Source: Peltaster fructicola
Taxonomy: Eukaryota; Ascomycota; Dothideomycetes
DNA length: 64,000 nt
Reading direction: 5' to 3'
Assembly (NCBI GenBank): GCA_001592805.2
Contig: CP051139.1
Location: 3,968,001 to 4,032,000, forward strand
The notes under the pieces were generated by a model, which worked only from the letters and a program-made list of their open reading frames with translations, was not told the origin of the DNA and ran no database searches. The stretch's first letter is position 1. Each line of letters begins with the position of its first letter. A program made the position numbers and the translations under genes. Positions 53,707-62,697 of this stretch are shown here, piece after piece.

Positions 53707-55440
53707 TCATCCACACACCAAGCCTTCTTTTGGGATCTCTACCTTCTCTGCCCGGGTATCATTTGTTTGTGTCTGGGAGTCCTTCGCCGTGGCACCGCTG
53801 GACTCGATACGCGCTGTCTCTACATCGCCGTTCGCCGAGACTCCAGCTTCTTTGGCGAGGCGAGCTGCCTGCTCTTCTGCTTCCTGCTTCTTTTTCTCCT
53901 TCTTACTGAGCTGCAGTGACCCTTTTGCCAGAGCCTCGATCGGCAGCGGCCGTACGTACGGCTGACAGATAAAGAACGGCCGCTTGCATCGCTTGATAGC
54001 CGCGACTGACGAGTCTGCATCATTCAGCTCTTCGTCTGTGGGCCCGGGATACTCGAAGGACGTAGGATCCTGTTCATATTCGAGCAATCCACTCTTCACA
54101 GCAGCCTCAGTGAGCTTAAGCACTCTCTCGAAACCGTCCATCTCACCGACTCTTACTTTTGCAAGCGCATCTCGAACGTTGGTATGCTTCGCGATCAGTG
54201 GACGTAGGATGTTGAAGCAATGAGCCTGGATGGCAGACAGACTTATGTCCGAGGGTCGCGAAGGCTTGCCCTTGCCTTTTGACTCTTCGCGCTTTTGCTT
54301 CTTGGTGGCTGGTTGTCCATCCTCCTCGTTGTCCACCGTCTCTTCAAAAGTCGGCGGGTCCGAGGGGAGCCACAAAGGTTGCCGCTGAGGAGGCTCAACG
54401 CGCAGTACATGCTTGTACACGATGTCGAGGTAACGTCTGAGCACGGCATCCATCCTGTATCCTCCTTTTCCATCTTTGCCTTGCCAGTATTCGCGTCCAT
54501 ACCTAGCAGCATCGGGAGGCGGCGCAAAAATCGAGGGGTCGTATAGGTTGCCCTCAGCACTCATGATGCCGTCCACACCGGTTGCATCCAGACACTTCTG
54601 CAGGTCTTCATGCTGTAGGATATTGCCATTCGCGAACATGACAGTCTCTGGCGGCAAACTCTCCCTCAAATACCTGATCACGGTCCAGTCTGCCACGCCT
54701 GTATTATGTCCTTTTTGCTCTCGCTGACGACCATGTACCGTGAGTATACTCGCTCCCGCGTTTAGTATCATCTTGGCGTACTCTAGAGTCCGCTCTTTGG
54801 TCTCCAGTATCCGCATCTTTGCCGTTATGGGTATGCTCAGATTCTCGTGCAATGTGTTGATCATATTGTGTATAGTCTTCCAATCTTCTTGCAGGAATGC
54901 ACCATAGCCACCTCTCTTCGCAATGCCCTGTGGACAACCAAGATTAAGATCGACAGCATCGCAGTATGGCGCTACCACTTTCGCAGCTGCAAGCAGAGTG
55001 TTTGGTTCGTTCGCGCAGAATTGAATGAACAATGGTCGATCGATCTGTGGATGTCCGTCCTGGAAAGGCTCGTGGTTTTGTATCGCTGTCTTCTGCTCTT
55101 CTTGATCTGCTGGAAAGGGAACCGAGTAGGGTGACTGTAGCGGCTTAAAGTGCTCATTGCGATACTTGTTTGCCTCTGTGAAGAGCTTTGCATGAAGCAT
55201 AGGTGAGTAGGTCAGTATTGAGCGACGGAGGTCTTGTGGGAGAAACGATCGGGTTAACAGTCGCCAGGCAAACTCGCTCTGGTCGACCATTGGCGCGACA
55301 ACATATTTGGGAGACCCTAAGGACTCATAGAATGCTCTTCCGTGAAGTTTTGTGGACGCCATGCTTGAAAGTGATCGGAACAGTCTAGGAAATAAGTATG
55401 GAAGTCGTTGTGAACCTGCCGTCTGCGCCAGACTTAGCAT
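53707..55440 (-). CDS. DUS1: tRNA-dihydrouridine synthase DUS1
   Basis: Single exon, 577 residues from the ATG at 55440 or 551 from the ATG at 55362 (MASTKLHGRAFY). The shorter form matches the family best; the longer adds MLSLAQTAGSQRLPYLFPRL and FRSLSS, which looks like a mitochondrial presequence. Flavin enzyme that reduces U16/U17 in tRNA. FMN-barrel motifs: YVVAPMVDQSEFAWRLL, SPMLHAKLF, PLFIQFCANEPNTLLAAAKV, DLNLGCPQGIAKRGGYGAFL (catalytic Cys in NLGCPQ), ITAKMRI, LTVHGRQREQKG and GVDGIMSAEGNLYDPSIF. The C-terminal helical domain is followed by a Lys/Glu-rich tail (LSKKEKKKQEAEEQAARLAK). Confidence 0.94.
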   Translation of the reverse strand: MLSLAQTAGSQRLPYLFPRLFRSLSSMASTKLHGRAFYESLGSPKYVVAPMVDQSEFAWRLLTRSFLPQDLRRSILTYSPMLHAKLFTEANKYRNEHFKPLQSPYSVPFPADQEEQKTAIQNHEPFQDGHPQIDRPLFIQFCANEPNTLLAAAKVVAPYCDAVDLNLGCPQGIAKRGGYGAFLQEDWKTIHNMINTLHENLSIPITAKMRILETKERTLEYAKMILNAGASILTVHGRQREQKGHNTGVADWTVIRYLRESLPPETVMFANGNILQHEDLQKCLDATGVDGIMSAEGNLYDPSIFAPPPDAARYGREYWQGKDGKGGYRMDAVLRRYLDIVYKHVLRVEPPQRQPLWLPSDPPTFEETVDNEEDGQPATKKQKREESKGKGKPSRPSDISLSAIQAHCFNILRPLIAKHTNVRDALAKVRVGEMDGFERVLKLTEAAVKSGLLEYEQDPTSFEYPGPTDEELNDADSSVAAIKRCKRPFFICQPYVRPLPIEALAKGSLQLSKKEKKKQEAEEQAARLAKEAGVSANGDVETARIESSGATAKDSQTQTNDTRAEKVEIPKEGLVCG

Positions 55441-55621
55441 CGGGTTGCGGAGTATTAAAGTAAGCGCTTTTGGCTCATCATTAATACGTATGGAGGAAGA
55501 GCGTACATGGTTGTTGTGTTGATCGATCGTCTCGGTAGTGATGAACAATTAAGCTCACCGCCTGCAACTTGGAGGCAGAAAAAGTTCCAGATCGACTGCG
55601 GTTGATCGTTCGCAACACTAG

Positions 55622-57928
55622 ATGCACCACCACATCACGACAATGGCTCCTTATATGGCTGAAGATGATTTCGTCGGAACGATCGAGGACGGCGACGATA
55701 TCACGGACGAAAGTGACGCGGGGTCAGAGTTAGAGGTGCAGCCCAGCTCCAGCAAACGCAAACGAGATGAGGACGACAATGGTTTGGACCCAGATTTCGT
55801 TTTCGAGCTCGAAGAAGATGCCGGCTTGGAAGAACTTGACAGCTGGAATGTCAATCCTGACACCATTGTTGGAGCGTCAACCAAGAAGGGTGTTGAAATC
55901 GCAGACATCGTAGCAAGGAGAGCCGCCAAACGAGCAAAGGTCGATGCGCCGGTCGTAAGCTCTGACGATGAAGACGAAGCAGATGAGGATGTGGAGGAAG
56001 AGGAGGATGACGACGACGAAGCAGGCGAGTCTTTCGACGGAGACGCAGATTTTAGTGGTCTGGACAACAACGACGAGTCGCTCGCGGTGGATGGTGCAGC
56101 TGCGATCACAAGCGATGACGAAGAGAACGAGGATGAAGAAGATTCAGAAAATGAGAGGGAGGATGACGACGAACTTGCGGCGCCGGTTGCACATCCTGAC
56201 GATATCGCTTCCAACTCGGATGCCGAGAGCGAAGAAGATGAAGACGAAGCACAGAAGCGAAAGGACTTTTTCGCCGAAGAGGAGGTACAATCACAAGCGA
56301 CGACTACATCAGCAGGAGCATCGTTCCAAGGACTATCCCTTTCGAGACCCATACTCAAGGGTCTCACATCGCTCGGGTTTACAGCGCCGACGCCCATTCA
56401 GGCAAAGGCGATACCTGTAGCACTCATGGGCAAGGACGTGGTTGGAGGCGCTGTCACTGGTTCTGGAAAGACAGCTGCCTTCCTTATACCCATATTAGAA
56501 CGACTTCTTTTCCGACAGAAGAAAACAGCAATGACTAGAGTTGCAGTCTTGATGCCGACTCGAGAGCTTGCGCTGCAGTGCTACAATGTCGGCAAGAAGC
56601 TGGCTATGTACACTGATATCACGTTTGCCCAAGCAATTGGAGGTCTGAACTCTCGAGAGCAAGAGAAAGAGCTGAAGAAGCGACCTGACATCGTCATTGC
56701 CACGCCGGGTCGTTTCATCGACTTCATGCGCAACTCGTCCTCTTTCGCAGTCGACACAATCGAGATCTTGGTACTGGATGAAGCAGATCGTATGCTTGAA
56801 GAAGGATTCGCAGATGAGCTGAATGAGATTCTCACGACCATTCCGAAAGGTCGACAGACTATGCTATTTTCCGCAACTATGACCTCAAAGGTCGACGATC
56901 TCATCCGCATCGGTATGCAACGGCCTGTCAGGCTTATGGTGGATGCACTCAAGACTTCAGCGGCAGGTCTTGTACAAGAATTCGTCCGATTACGACCTGG
57001 CCGAGAAGAAAAGCGCTTGGGCTACCTGCTGTACCTCTGCAAGAAGATTCACACTGACCGTGTGATCATTTTCTTCAGACAGAAGAAAGAAGCGCATCGA
57101 GTCTGTGTCATATTCGCACTCTGCGGACTGAAAGCTGCTGAGCTACACGGAAGCATGACTCAGGACCAGCGTATTCGCGCAATAGAGTATTTTAGGTCGG
57201 GCGCAGCATCATTCCTCCTCGCGACTGACTTGGCATCTCGTGGTCTGGATATCAAAGGCATCGAGACCGTGATCAACTATGAGGCACCACAATCACATGA
57301 GATCTACCTCCATCGTGTTGGACGTACAGCACGTGCGGGACGAAGTGGACGAGCCTGCACGATTGCAGCCGAGCCCGATAGAAAGGTCGTCAAGGCTGCC
57401 GTCAGAGCGGCCAAGAAGCACAATGCGAAGGTGCAGCAACGTAGTGTTGATCCTAAAGATGCGGATGTATGGCAAGCGAAGGTTGATGCCATGGAAGACG
57501 AGATCGAAGCAGTCATGCGAGAAGAGCGTGAAGAGCGAGCCCTTCAGGCTACGGAGCGTGATATTGCTCGTGCGGACAACATAGTCAAGCATGAAGATGA
57601 GATCAAATCTCGACCGAAGAAGACATGGTTCCAGAGTGAGAAGGACAAGGCTGAAAGCAAAACCAAGGGTCGTGCAGAGCTCAACGGTATCGAAGCAGTG
57701 CAGAAAGCCTCGAAGCCAGGCAGCAAAGGCAAGCTAAGCAACAAGCAGAAGAAACAGCTCGAAAACAGGGACGATCGACGAGCCGGCAACGAATGGAAGA
57801 AAGGCAAGAATGATGCACTATCGATGAATATTGGCAAAGGAAGGACTCAGACGAAAGGTGGTCGCAAGGCCGTGACGAAGGGCGCTCGCAAACCTATGAC
57901 GAAAGGCAAGCCGGGAGGCAAAGCGTGA
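55622..57928 (+). CDS. DRS1: DEAD-box ribosome-assembly helicase DRS1
   Basis: Single exon, 768 residues; [15 protein letters not shown] begins at the first ATG, a second ATG at 55643 (MAPYMAED) is the alternative. Nucleolar RNA helicase for 60S (27S to 25S) maturation. A long acidic N-terminus (runs of D/E from residue 120 to 220) precedes the Q-motif ([17 protein letters not shown]). Motif I is [11 protein letters not shown], Ia PTRELALQ, Ib GGLN and TPGRF, motif [21 protein letters not shown], then [16 protein letters not shown] (motif VI). [19 protein letters not shown] is the DRS1/DDX27-type lead-in. The C-terminus is rich in Lys/Gly ([14 protein letters not shown]), a typical nucleolar tail. 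Confidence 0.95.
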   Translation: MHHHITTMAPYMAEDDFVGTIEDGDDITDESDAGSELEVQPSSSKRKRDEDDNGLDPDFVFELEEDAGLEELDSWNVNPDTIVGASTKKGVEIADIVARRAAKRAKVDAPVVSSDDEDEADEDVEEEEDDDDEAGESFDGDADFSGLDNNDESLAVDGAAAITSDDEENEDEEDSENEREDDDELAAPVAHPDDIASNSDAESEEDEDEAQKRKDFFAEEEVQSQATTTSAGASFQGLSLSRPILKGLTSLGFTAPTPIQAKAIPVALMGKDVVGGAVTGSGKTAAFLIPILERLLFRQKKTAMTRVAVLMPTRELALQCYNVGKKLAMYTDITFAQAIGGLNSREQEKELKKRPDIVIATPGRFIDFMRNSSSFAVDTIEILVLDEADRMLEEGFADELNEILTTIPKGRQTMLFSATMTSKVDDLIRIGMQRPVRLMVDALKTSAAGLVQEFVRLRPGREEKRLGYLLYLCKKIHTDRVIIFFRQKKEAHRVCVIFALCGLKAAELHGSMTQDQRIRAIEYFRSGAASFLLATDLASRGLDIKGIETVINYEAPQSHEIYLHRVGRTARAGRSGRACTIAAEPDRKVVKAAVRAAKKHNAKVQQRSVDPKDADVWQAKVDAMEDEIEAVMREEREERALQATERDIARADNIVKHEDEIKSRPKKTWFQSEKDKAESKTKGRAELNGIEAVQKASKPGSKGKLSNKQKKQLENRDDRRAGNEWKKGKNDALSMNIGKGRTQTKGGRKAVTKGARKPMTKGKPGGKA

Positions 57929-58113
57929 ATGTAATCGTGCTTTTGTACATTATATACCTGAGGTCATCAGCAGGTTACCAACATTGTCCGGTCGGCAAAG
58001 AGCATTTTGTCCAGAGTATTGAACAGACAGTCCCTCGAAGTAGTTCCCATGATGTGTAAGGTCGTCGACAACAAGCCAATAAGATGAAACAATTCTGAGC
58101 ATGGCATCAAGTA

Positions 58114-60873
58114 CTACTGACCATGCCCGCGCTGTAATGCAGCCTGCATGTCAGCGAAAGACTGACTCAAATCGCCCGAGCCGCCTTGCTGCTGTTGCTG
58201 TTGCTGTCTCATTACTGCCTGCTGACGAGCTTGTTGCTGCTGGTTGAACTGCTGGATATTGCCCATGTTCATTCCCATTCCATTCATATTAGGACTGCCG
58301 CCTTGCTGACCCTGCTGCATCTGCATACGGAGCGCCTGTAGGTTCTGCATGTAGCCAGCTTGGCCATTTGGAGGCGAGCCCTGGCCGTTGATCTGCAAAC
58401 CCTGAGCTTGAGCCTGCCGGGCTGCCTGCATCTGCATAGCTCTCTGCTGTTGCTGTTGTTGCTTCTGACGTAGTACCGATTGGAGGGCTGGCGGCAGTGT
58501 GGGAACTATGTGTTGTGGGATTTGTCCTCCATGCTGTTGCGCCAGTGCTTGAAGCTGCTGGTTAGCAAGCACAAATTGCTGTTGACGTTGTGCTTGTTGC
58601 TGCCTTGCTGCCAGCTGGGCCTGTTGTTGCTGTTGGGCCAAGATCTGAGCTTGCTGAGCCTGCATATTCTGCTGCTGTTGAGCCGTAAACCCAGCTTGAT
58701 TCATCTGGCCGTTCTGCATCTGCTTAGGATGGCTATGACCCATGTTCGGAGTCTGGCCGCCTTGAGCAGGATTCATAGCGAGCGAGCCTCTCTGCAGTAA
58801 TGTTGAACGCATGCTAGTCCATTGTGTTCGAGCAGACTCCGCACGAGCCATACATTGTTGATATAATTGATTGTTGCCCTGCTGTTGTGCTGCCATAGCT
58901 TGCGCCCGAAAGGATTGTGCGATCTCATGGAATCTGCTCATTCGCTGAGCAAATTGCACATCGTCCGGATTGATAACCGGTCCATTGTTGGTCTGGCCGT
59001 TATTGCCCGCGCCATTGTTGGCATTAGCTTGTTGCATGTTTTGGATCTGCTGTAGCATGATGTCCTGCGAAGTGATAGGGTTACCGTTTAGACGTGGAGT
59101 CTGCATCGAATTGGCTGCTGGTGTGCCTGTCATTGGACTACTCGGACCAAGACGAGGAGTCTGACTCATTTGCCTATTCGGCACAGCATTCGCAAGGGAT
59201 GGTGTGCCGCCTTGACCCATGAGAGGTGTATTCGTAAGTGAGTTGTGAGTCTGTTGACTGGGTCCGCGAACCATGCCAACACCATTCGGCATAGCTGCTG
59301 ATGGCGGTCGAGGTGGGCTTGCAGCTCCTTGACTCATATTCGCCATCATATTGAAACCATTTTGCGAGACCATCGGGCTTGAGTGCGGCATGAGTGGTGT
59401 CTGTTGAGCGACGATTGGACTGGCTTGATTTTGTGAGGTATTCTGCTGAAAGTTCTGTTGCAAGCCGTGGCCATGGTTCGGTAGCATACCGGATTGCTGC
59501 GACTGACCGTTCATCTTAGCAAGTGCTTCTTGCTGTTGCTGTCTCTGGAAGAGAAGCTGCTGTTGTTGACGCCGGGCCTGTTCCTGGAAGTTTGACTCCT
59601 GCAGCTTCTTCTGTGCGAGCAGCTTCTGCTGTTGTGCCGCTTGTTCTTCCTGTTGTCTCTTCTCTTGCACTTGTCTTGACTCTTCCTCCTTCTTGATACG
59701 CTCCGCTTCAGCAAGCTTCTGTTTAACCACATCAATGGTCTTGAAGCGTGAAAAGCCAAGAGCTGCCGCTGCTTGATTGTCGCTGTTGCCAGCACCAGCG
59801 CCGGTTCGTGCCATTGGTCCAAGTCGCTCGTCGAAGATGAGCATACGGCGCTCCGTCTCCGCCGCTTGTGCATCATCGGCTGCCATTTCTGCTGTAGTTC
59901 TCTTACGCTCCTTGATAGCGGGTGGCTTCGCAGAGTGTAGTGGATGTGCGAGCATGTCCAGGATGGCGTCTGCCTCAGCAGCATCTTTCGCCGGTTTGAG
60001 ATACAGTGGCGGGTTAGTCGCTATCATCATCTCAGCTTGGAAGCTATACAGCTCGTCCTGTGTCAAAGCCATCTTTTGTGTCGCTGCGCCCCCAGCTCGA
60101 GGTCCAGCACTTGTGGGTGTTGGTGGAAGTGCGCTTTGTGGTGTTGCTGCAGATGTAGCTGATACCACTCCATCTGCTCCTTTCTTTTTCCTTAGTTCAG
60201 TAATCGGCGTCTTTGCAAGTATGAGCATTTCCTCGTGCTGTGTCTGTGCAGTCGGATGTAGAACAAGTGTTGTGATCACCGGCACCGCCTTCCCTGATGT
60301 CTTGCTCTTGTCTTCTGCTTGTGCTTCCTCCACGATCTGTGCATCGTGCTCGAGTTGTGCATCGGTCGGGTAGGAGCTGAATGGCGAAGGTGTGACATGT
60401 GCTGTCCAATTGTGCATGGACAGCTTCTTCGTATCGTCCACCTTGCTGGCTGTCCCATCTCCCTCCTTTTGCTCCTCAATCTTGCGATGGTTGTGGACTT
60501 CGACAATGAGACAACCGTCGTAGAATGTGACGTTGCTTGCTATAAGCTCCTCCAGCAAATCGTGAGGCACTGTCTGGCTCCGCAAGTGCTGTATCAGAGG
60601 GCGCATGGGTCCGTCGTATGAATAGGAACTGTCGTGGCCATCGAAGCGAAAGTACTTTCTGTGTAAATGCACCGTAAAGGAAGGCGACTTGCCCTTGTGC
60701 TTGCGAAGGATGTATTGGCTGTCCCAGACGAGTGGCTCGTTGAGCTTCCGCTTCTTCAATGCTGAGTCTGAGGTCATATCGATACTTGCACCACGTTTGG
60801 TGGAGACTGAAGGTCGAATGGTTTCGCGACGACGCAAGGTCTGCGCAGGGCGGGTGACGATAGTGGACGCCAT
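58114..60873 (-). CDS. SPT20: SAGA subunit SPT20 (Spt20 domain, Q-rich)
   Basis: Single exon, 919 residues. The Spt20 domain occupies about residues 45-240 in two blocks: YILRKHKGKSPSFTVHLHRK, YFRFDGHDSSYSYDGPMRPL, HDLLEELIASNVTFYDGCLI and VEVHNHRK, then WTAHVTPSPFSSYP and VVITT-type LVLHPTAQTQHEEMLI. FSQ-type YSFQAEMMIATNPPLYLKP closes the conserved part. Residues from about 400 on are overwhelmingly Gln-rich (QQQQLLFQRQQQQEA, many shorter runs), with QAQRQQQFVLANQQLQALAQ near the end. Spt20 holds the SAGA coactivator complex together and is needed for activated transcription. The start MASTIVTRPAQTLRRRE is the first ATG. Confidence 0.93.
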   Translation of the reverse strand: MASTIVTRPAQTLRRRETIRPSVSTKRGASIDMTSDSALKKRKLNEPLVWDSQYILRKHKGKSPSFTVHLHRKYFRFDGHDSSYSYDGPMRPLIQHLRSQTVPHDLLEELIASNVTFYDGCLIVEVHNHRKIEEQKEGDGTASKVDDTKKLSMHNWTAHVTPSPFSSYPTDAQLEHDAQIVEEAQAEDKSKTSGKAVPVITTLVLHPTAQTQHEEMLILAKTPITELRKKKGADGVVSATSAATPQSALPPTPTSAGPRAGGAATQKMALTQDELYSFQAEMMIATNPPLYLKPAKDAAEADAILDMLAHPLHSAKPPAIKERKRTTAEMAADDAQAAETERRMLIFDERLGPMARTGAGAGNSDNQAAAALGFSRFKTIDVVKQKLAEAERIKKEEESRQVQEKRQQEEQAAQQQKLLAQKKLQESNFQEQARRQQQQLLFQRQQQQEALAKMNGQSQQSGMLPNHGHGLQQNFQQNTSQNQASPIVAQQTPLMPHSSPMVSQNGFNMMANMSQGAASPPRPPSAAMPNGVGMVRGPSQQTHNSLTNTPLMGQGGTPSLANAVPNRQMSQTPRLGPSSPMTGTPAANSMQTPRLNGNPITSQDIMLQQIQNMQQANANNGAGNNGQTNNGPVINPDDVQFAQRMSRFHEIAQSFRAQAMAAQQQGNNQLYQQCMARAESARTQWTSMRSTLLQRGSLAMNPAQGGQTPNMGHSHPKQMQNGQMNQAGFTAQQQQNMQAQQAQILAQQQQQAQLAARQQQAQRQQQFVLANQQLQALAQQHGGQIPQHIVPTLPPALQSVLRQKQQQQQQRAMQMQAARQAQAQGLQINGQGSPPNGQAGYMQNLQALRMQMQQGQQGGSPNMNGMGMNMGNIQQFNQQQQARQQAVMRQQQQQQQGGSGDLSQSFADMQAALQRGHGQ

Positions 60874-61346
60874 GTTGGTCGCGCCTGGCGGTGTTCAGGG
60901 AAATAAAGGCGCGACGGTGGGTCGCAGTCCTTGCGCAAGCACCATGCAGCAGCCAATATGATGTCCGCTATGTCTAAGCAGGTATTTGCGAACCGAGAAG
61001 TGTTGTGGAGCAATATATGATGGGTTTCGGAAGTGTCGTGACTGAATGTGATGTTTGTTCAAGGTTTCGCATGAGGCCGAGTCTGGTAAGGCTGAAGAAC
61101 TGCCTGCGGGCCTGCCTAGACTGACGAATGATCGACCCAGAAGCTAGACGTCATATTGCTCGAGAGAGTATTCTAGCATGGAGACCATTGTCACGCAACA
61201 TTTTGACTGCTACCAATTTACACCTTCCTATCCTCTCACTCGTGATCACTCTGCTTCGAGTACATACCTGGTCGGTGGTTCTTTGTCTGCCGGTATCCTA
61301 CCATCGAACAAGTTGTCGACAACCCGCTATATACGACATCGTCATC
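60874..61346. promoter_or_regulatory. Divergent region SPT20 / kelch-like gene, 473 bp
   Basis: The rightward frame is open from an ATG at 61128, but those 73 codons look unlike the family and are probably leader. No element recognised. Confidence 0.4.
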
Positions 61347-62618
61347 ATGGTTGTGGAACTAGCTGCGGGAGCTCTGGCAGTCGAGGAGATTGTGTCGACT
61401 ACGATTTATACCGGTGTTGCTGCCTATGCTGTAACCAAAGCTACTATGCCGCTGAAGGCAACATTCTCACAGATCGCCACGACGTCATATGAAGACAGCT
61501 CTCTCTCCTTGAATCGATCACATCACACCGTGACGGTCGTCAAGGACAAAGCCTACATCTTTGGAGGCAAGACGACAGAGAAGACTATGGCAGGGAATGA
61601 AATTCACGCTATCAGCCTTCTTTCCCTTGCTGAAGCTGAGAAGAAGGCTACCGACTCACAATATGCAGTCATACCTGCAATAGCAGCTGCACAGATCAAC
61701 GACAAGAAATCTCGGGGCTCTGAGGTACCGTCACCAAGATATAACCATGCTGCTTGCGCCCTCAATATGTATGTTGCTGTGTTCGGCGGTCTGGACGAGA
61801 ACAACGAGTTAGCAGATGAAGACGGCTGTCTCTGGCTCTACAACACTGCTAACCAAGTTTGGGAGCATGTTGAGACAGTACCTGCACCGCCGCCACGGGC
61901 AAATGCAACACTGTGTATGTCTGGCAATGGCCTCGTGTTATACGGTGGTGATACACCAACCGGGGACAAGTTGAAAGATGCCTGGCACTTCGATTATCCT
62001 ACACAGACCTGGACCGCTCTGCAGTCAGCACCAAGCAGCGCATCAAAAGCCATTGTGGCTGCTGGCTCGCTATATCTTCTTGACTTTCCCAGCAACCTCG
62101 CTGCGGAGCTGCACTCCTTGGCGATATCATCACCACCTAGCTCAGAGGCTCAATGGACAACACATTCAATTCCCATCAATCCTTTGGTCTCGGGCCTCGC
62201 ACCTCGCGAAGGCAGTCTGGCACTACCGCTGGAGTTTGGGCATGGTCGAAACTTCCTCCTCTATCTCCTTGGGCGAGACCGATCAGATGCCTGGACATTG
62301 CAGCTTCCACCAACAGAACCTGCAATTACACATCCCAAGCAGTCCGCCGCAGCAGTGAAGGATGGCATACGAAGCACTGTCGGAGCAAACACAGGTAGAC
62401 TCGAGTTAGGTGAGGTAGAACTCAACATTCCAAAATCACTCGATGCTGCTCCTCCAGGCACGTCAGGAAAGCTTCATCCAGGTCCCAGAGCATGGGCTGC
62501 AGCAGACGTGATGCCTGACAAGACCACTGTTATTATTTGGGGAGGTACCAGTCGGATTGATGGTAGTGGACACGAGGAGACAACTGAAGGCGATGGCTGG
62601 ATGATTAGATTTGAGTGA
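61347..62618 (+). CDS. Kelch-repeat / galactose-oxidase-like beta-propeller protein
   Basis: Single exon, 423 residues from MVVELAAGALAVEEIVSTTI; an in-frame ATG 73 codons upstream (61128) is less likely. The first 40 residues are hydrophobic (ALAVEEIVSTTIYTGVAAYA). Kelch blades follow: HHTVTVVKDKAYIFGGKTTE, RYNHAACALNMYVAVFGGLD then LWLYNTANQVWEHV, RANATLCMSGNGLVLYGGDT then DAWHFDYPTQTWTAL. A last blade, RAWAAADVMPDKTTVIIWGG, is followed by GDGWMIRFE. The GG and Y/W spacing is that of kelch repeats. No catalytic residues of galactose oxidase are seen, so it is probably a protein-interaction propeller. Function unknown. The stop is 79 bp from the convergent TAF4 stop. Confidence 0.8.
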   Translation: MVVELAAGALAVEEIVSTTIYTGVAAYAVTKATMPLKATFSQIATTSYEDSSLSLNRSHHTVTVVKDKAYIFGGKTTEKTMAGNEIHAISLLSLAEAEKKATDSQYAVIPAIAAAQINDKKSRGSEVPSPRYNHAACALNMYVAVFGGLDENNELADEDGCLWLYNTANQVWEHVETVPAPPPRANATLCMSGNGLVLYGGDTPTGDKLKDAWHFDYPTQTWTALQSAPSSASKAIVAAGSLYLLDFPSNLAAELHSLAISSPPSSEAQWTTHSIPINPLVSGLAPREGSLALPLEFGHGRNFLLYLLGRDRSDAWTLQLPPTEPAITHPKQSAAAVKDGIRSTVGANTGRLELGEVELNIPKSLDAAPPGTSGKLHPGPRAWAAADVMPDKTTVIIWGGTSRIDGSGHEETTEGDGWMIRFE

Positions 62619-62697
62619 GCGAGAGCGCCACTATGAAGTTATGCAATCAGTCTGATCAGACTGTGAATGACGCTAATAGACAATGCAACGAAGTATA

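Noticed and set aside
55651-56397. Ser-rich 248-codon frame opposite DRS1
   Set aside because: It mirrors the acidic Asp/Glu codons of DRS1; a composition shadow.
58180-58700. CAG/CTG-rich tract as a microsatellite repeat feature
   Set aside because: It codes the Q-rich tail of SPT20 with mixed CAG/CAA codons and is not a pure repeat.
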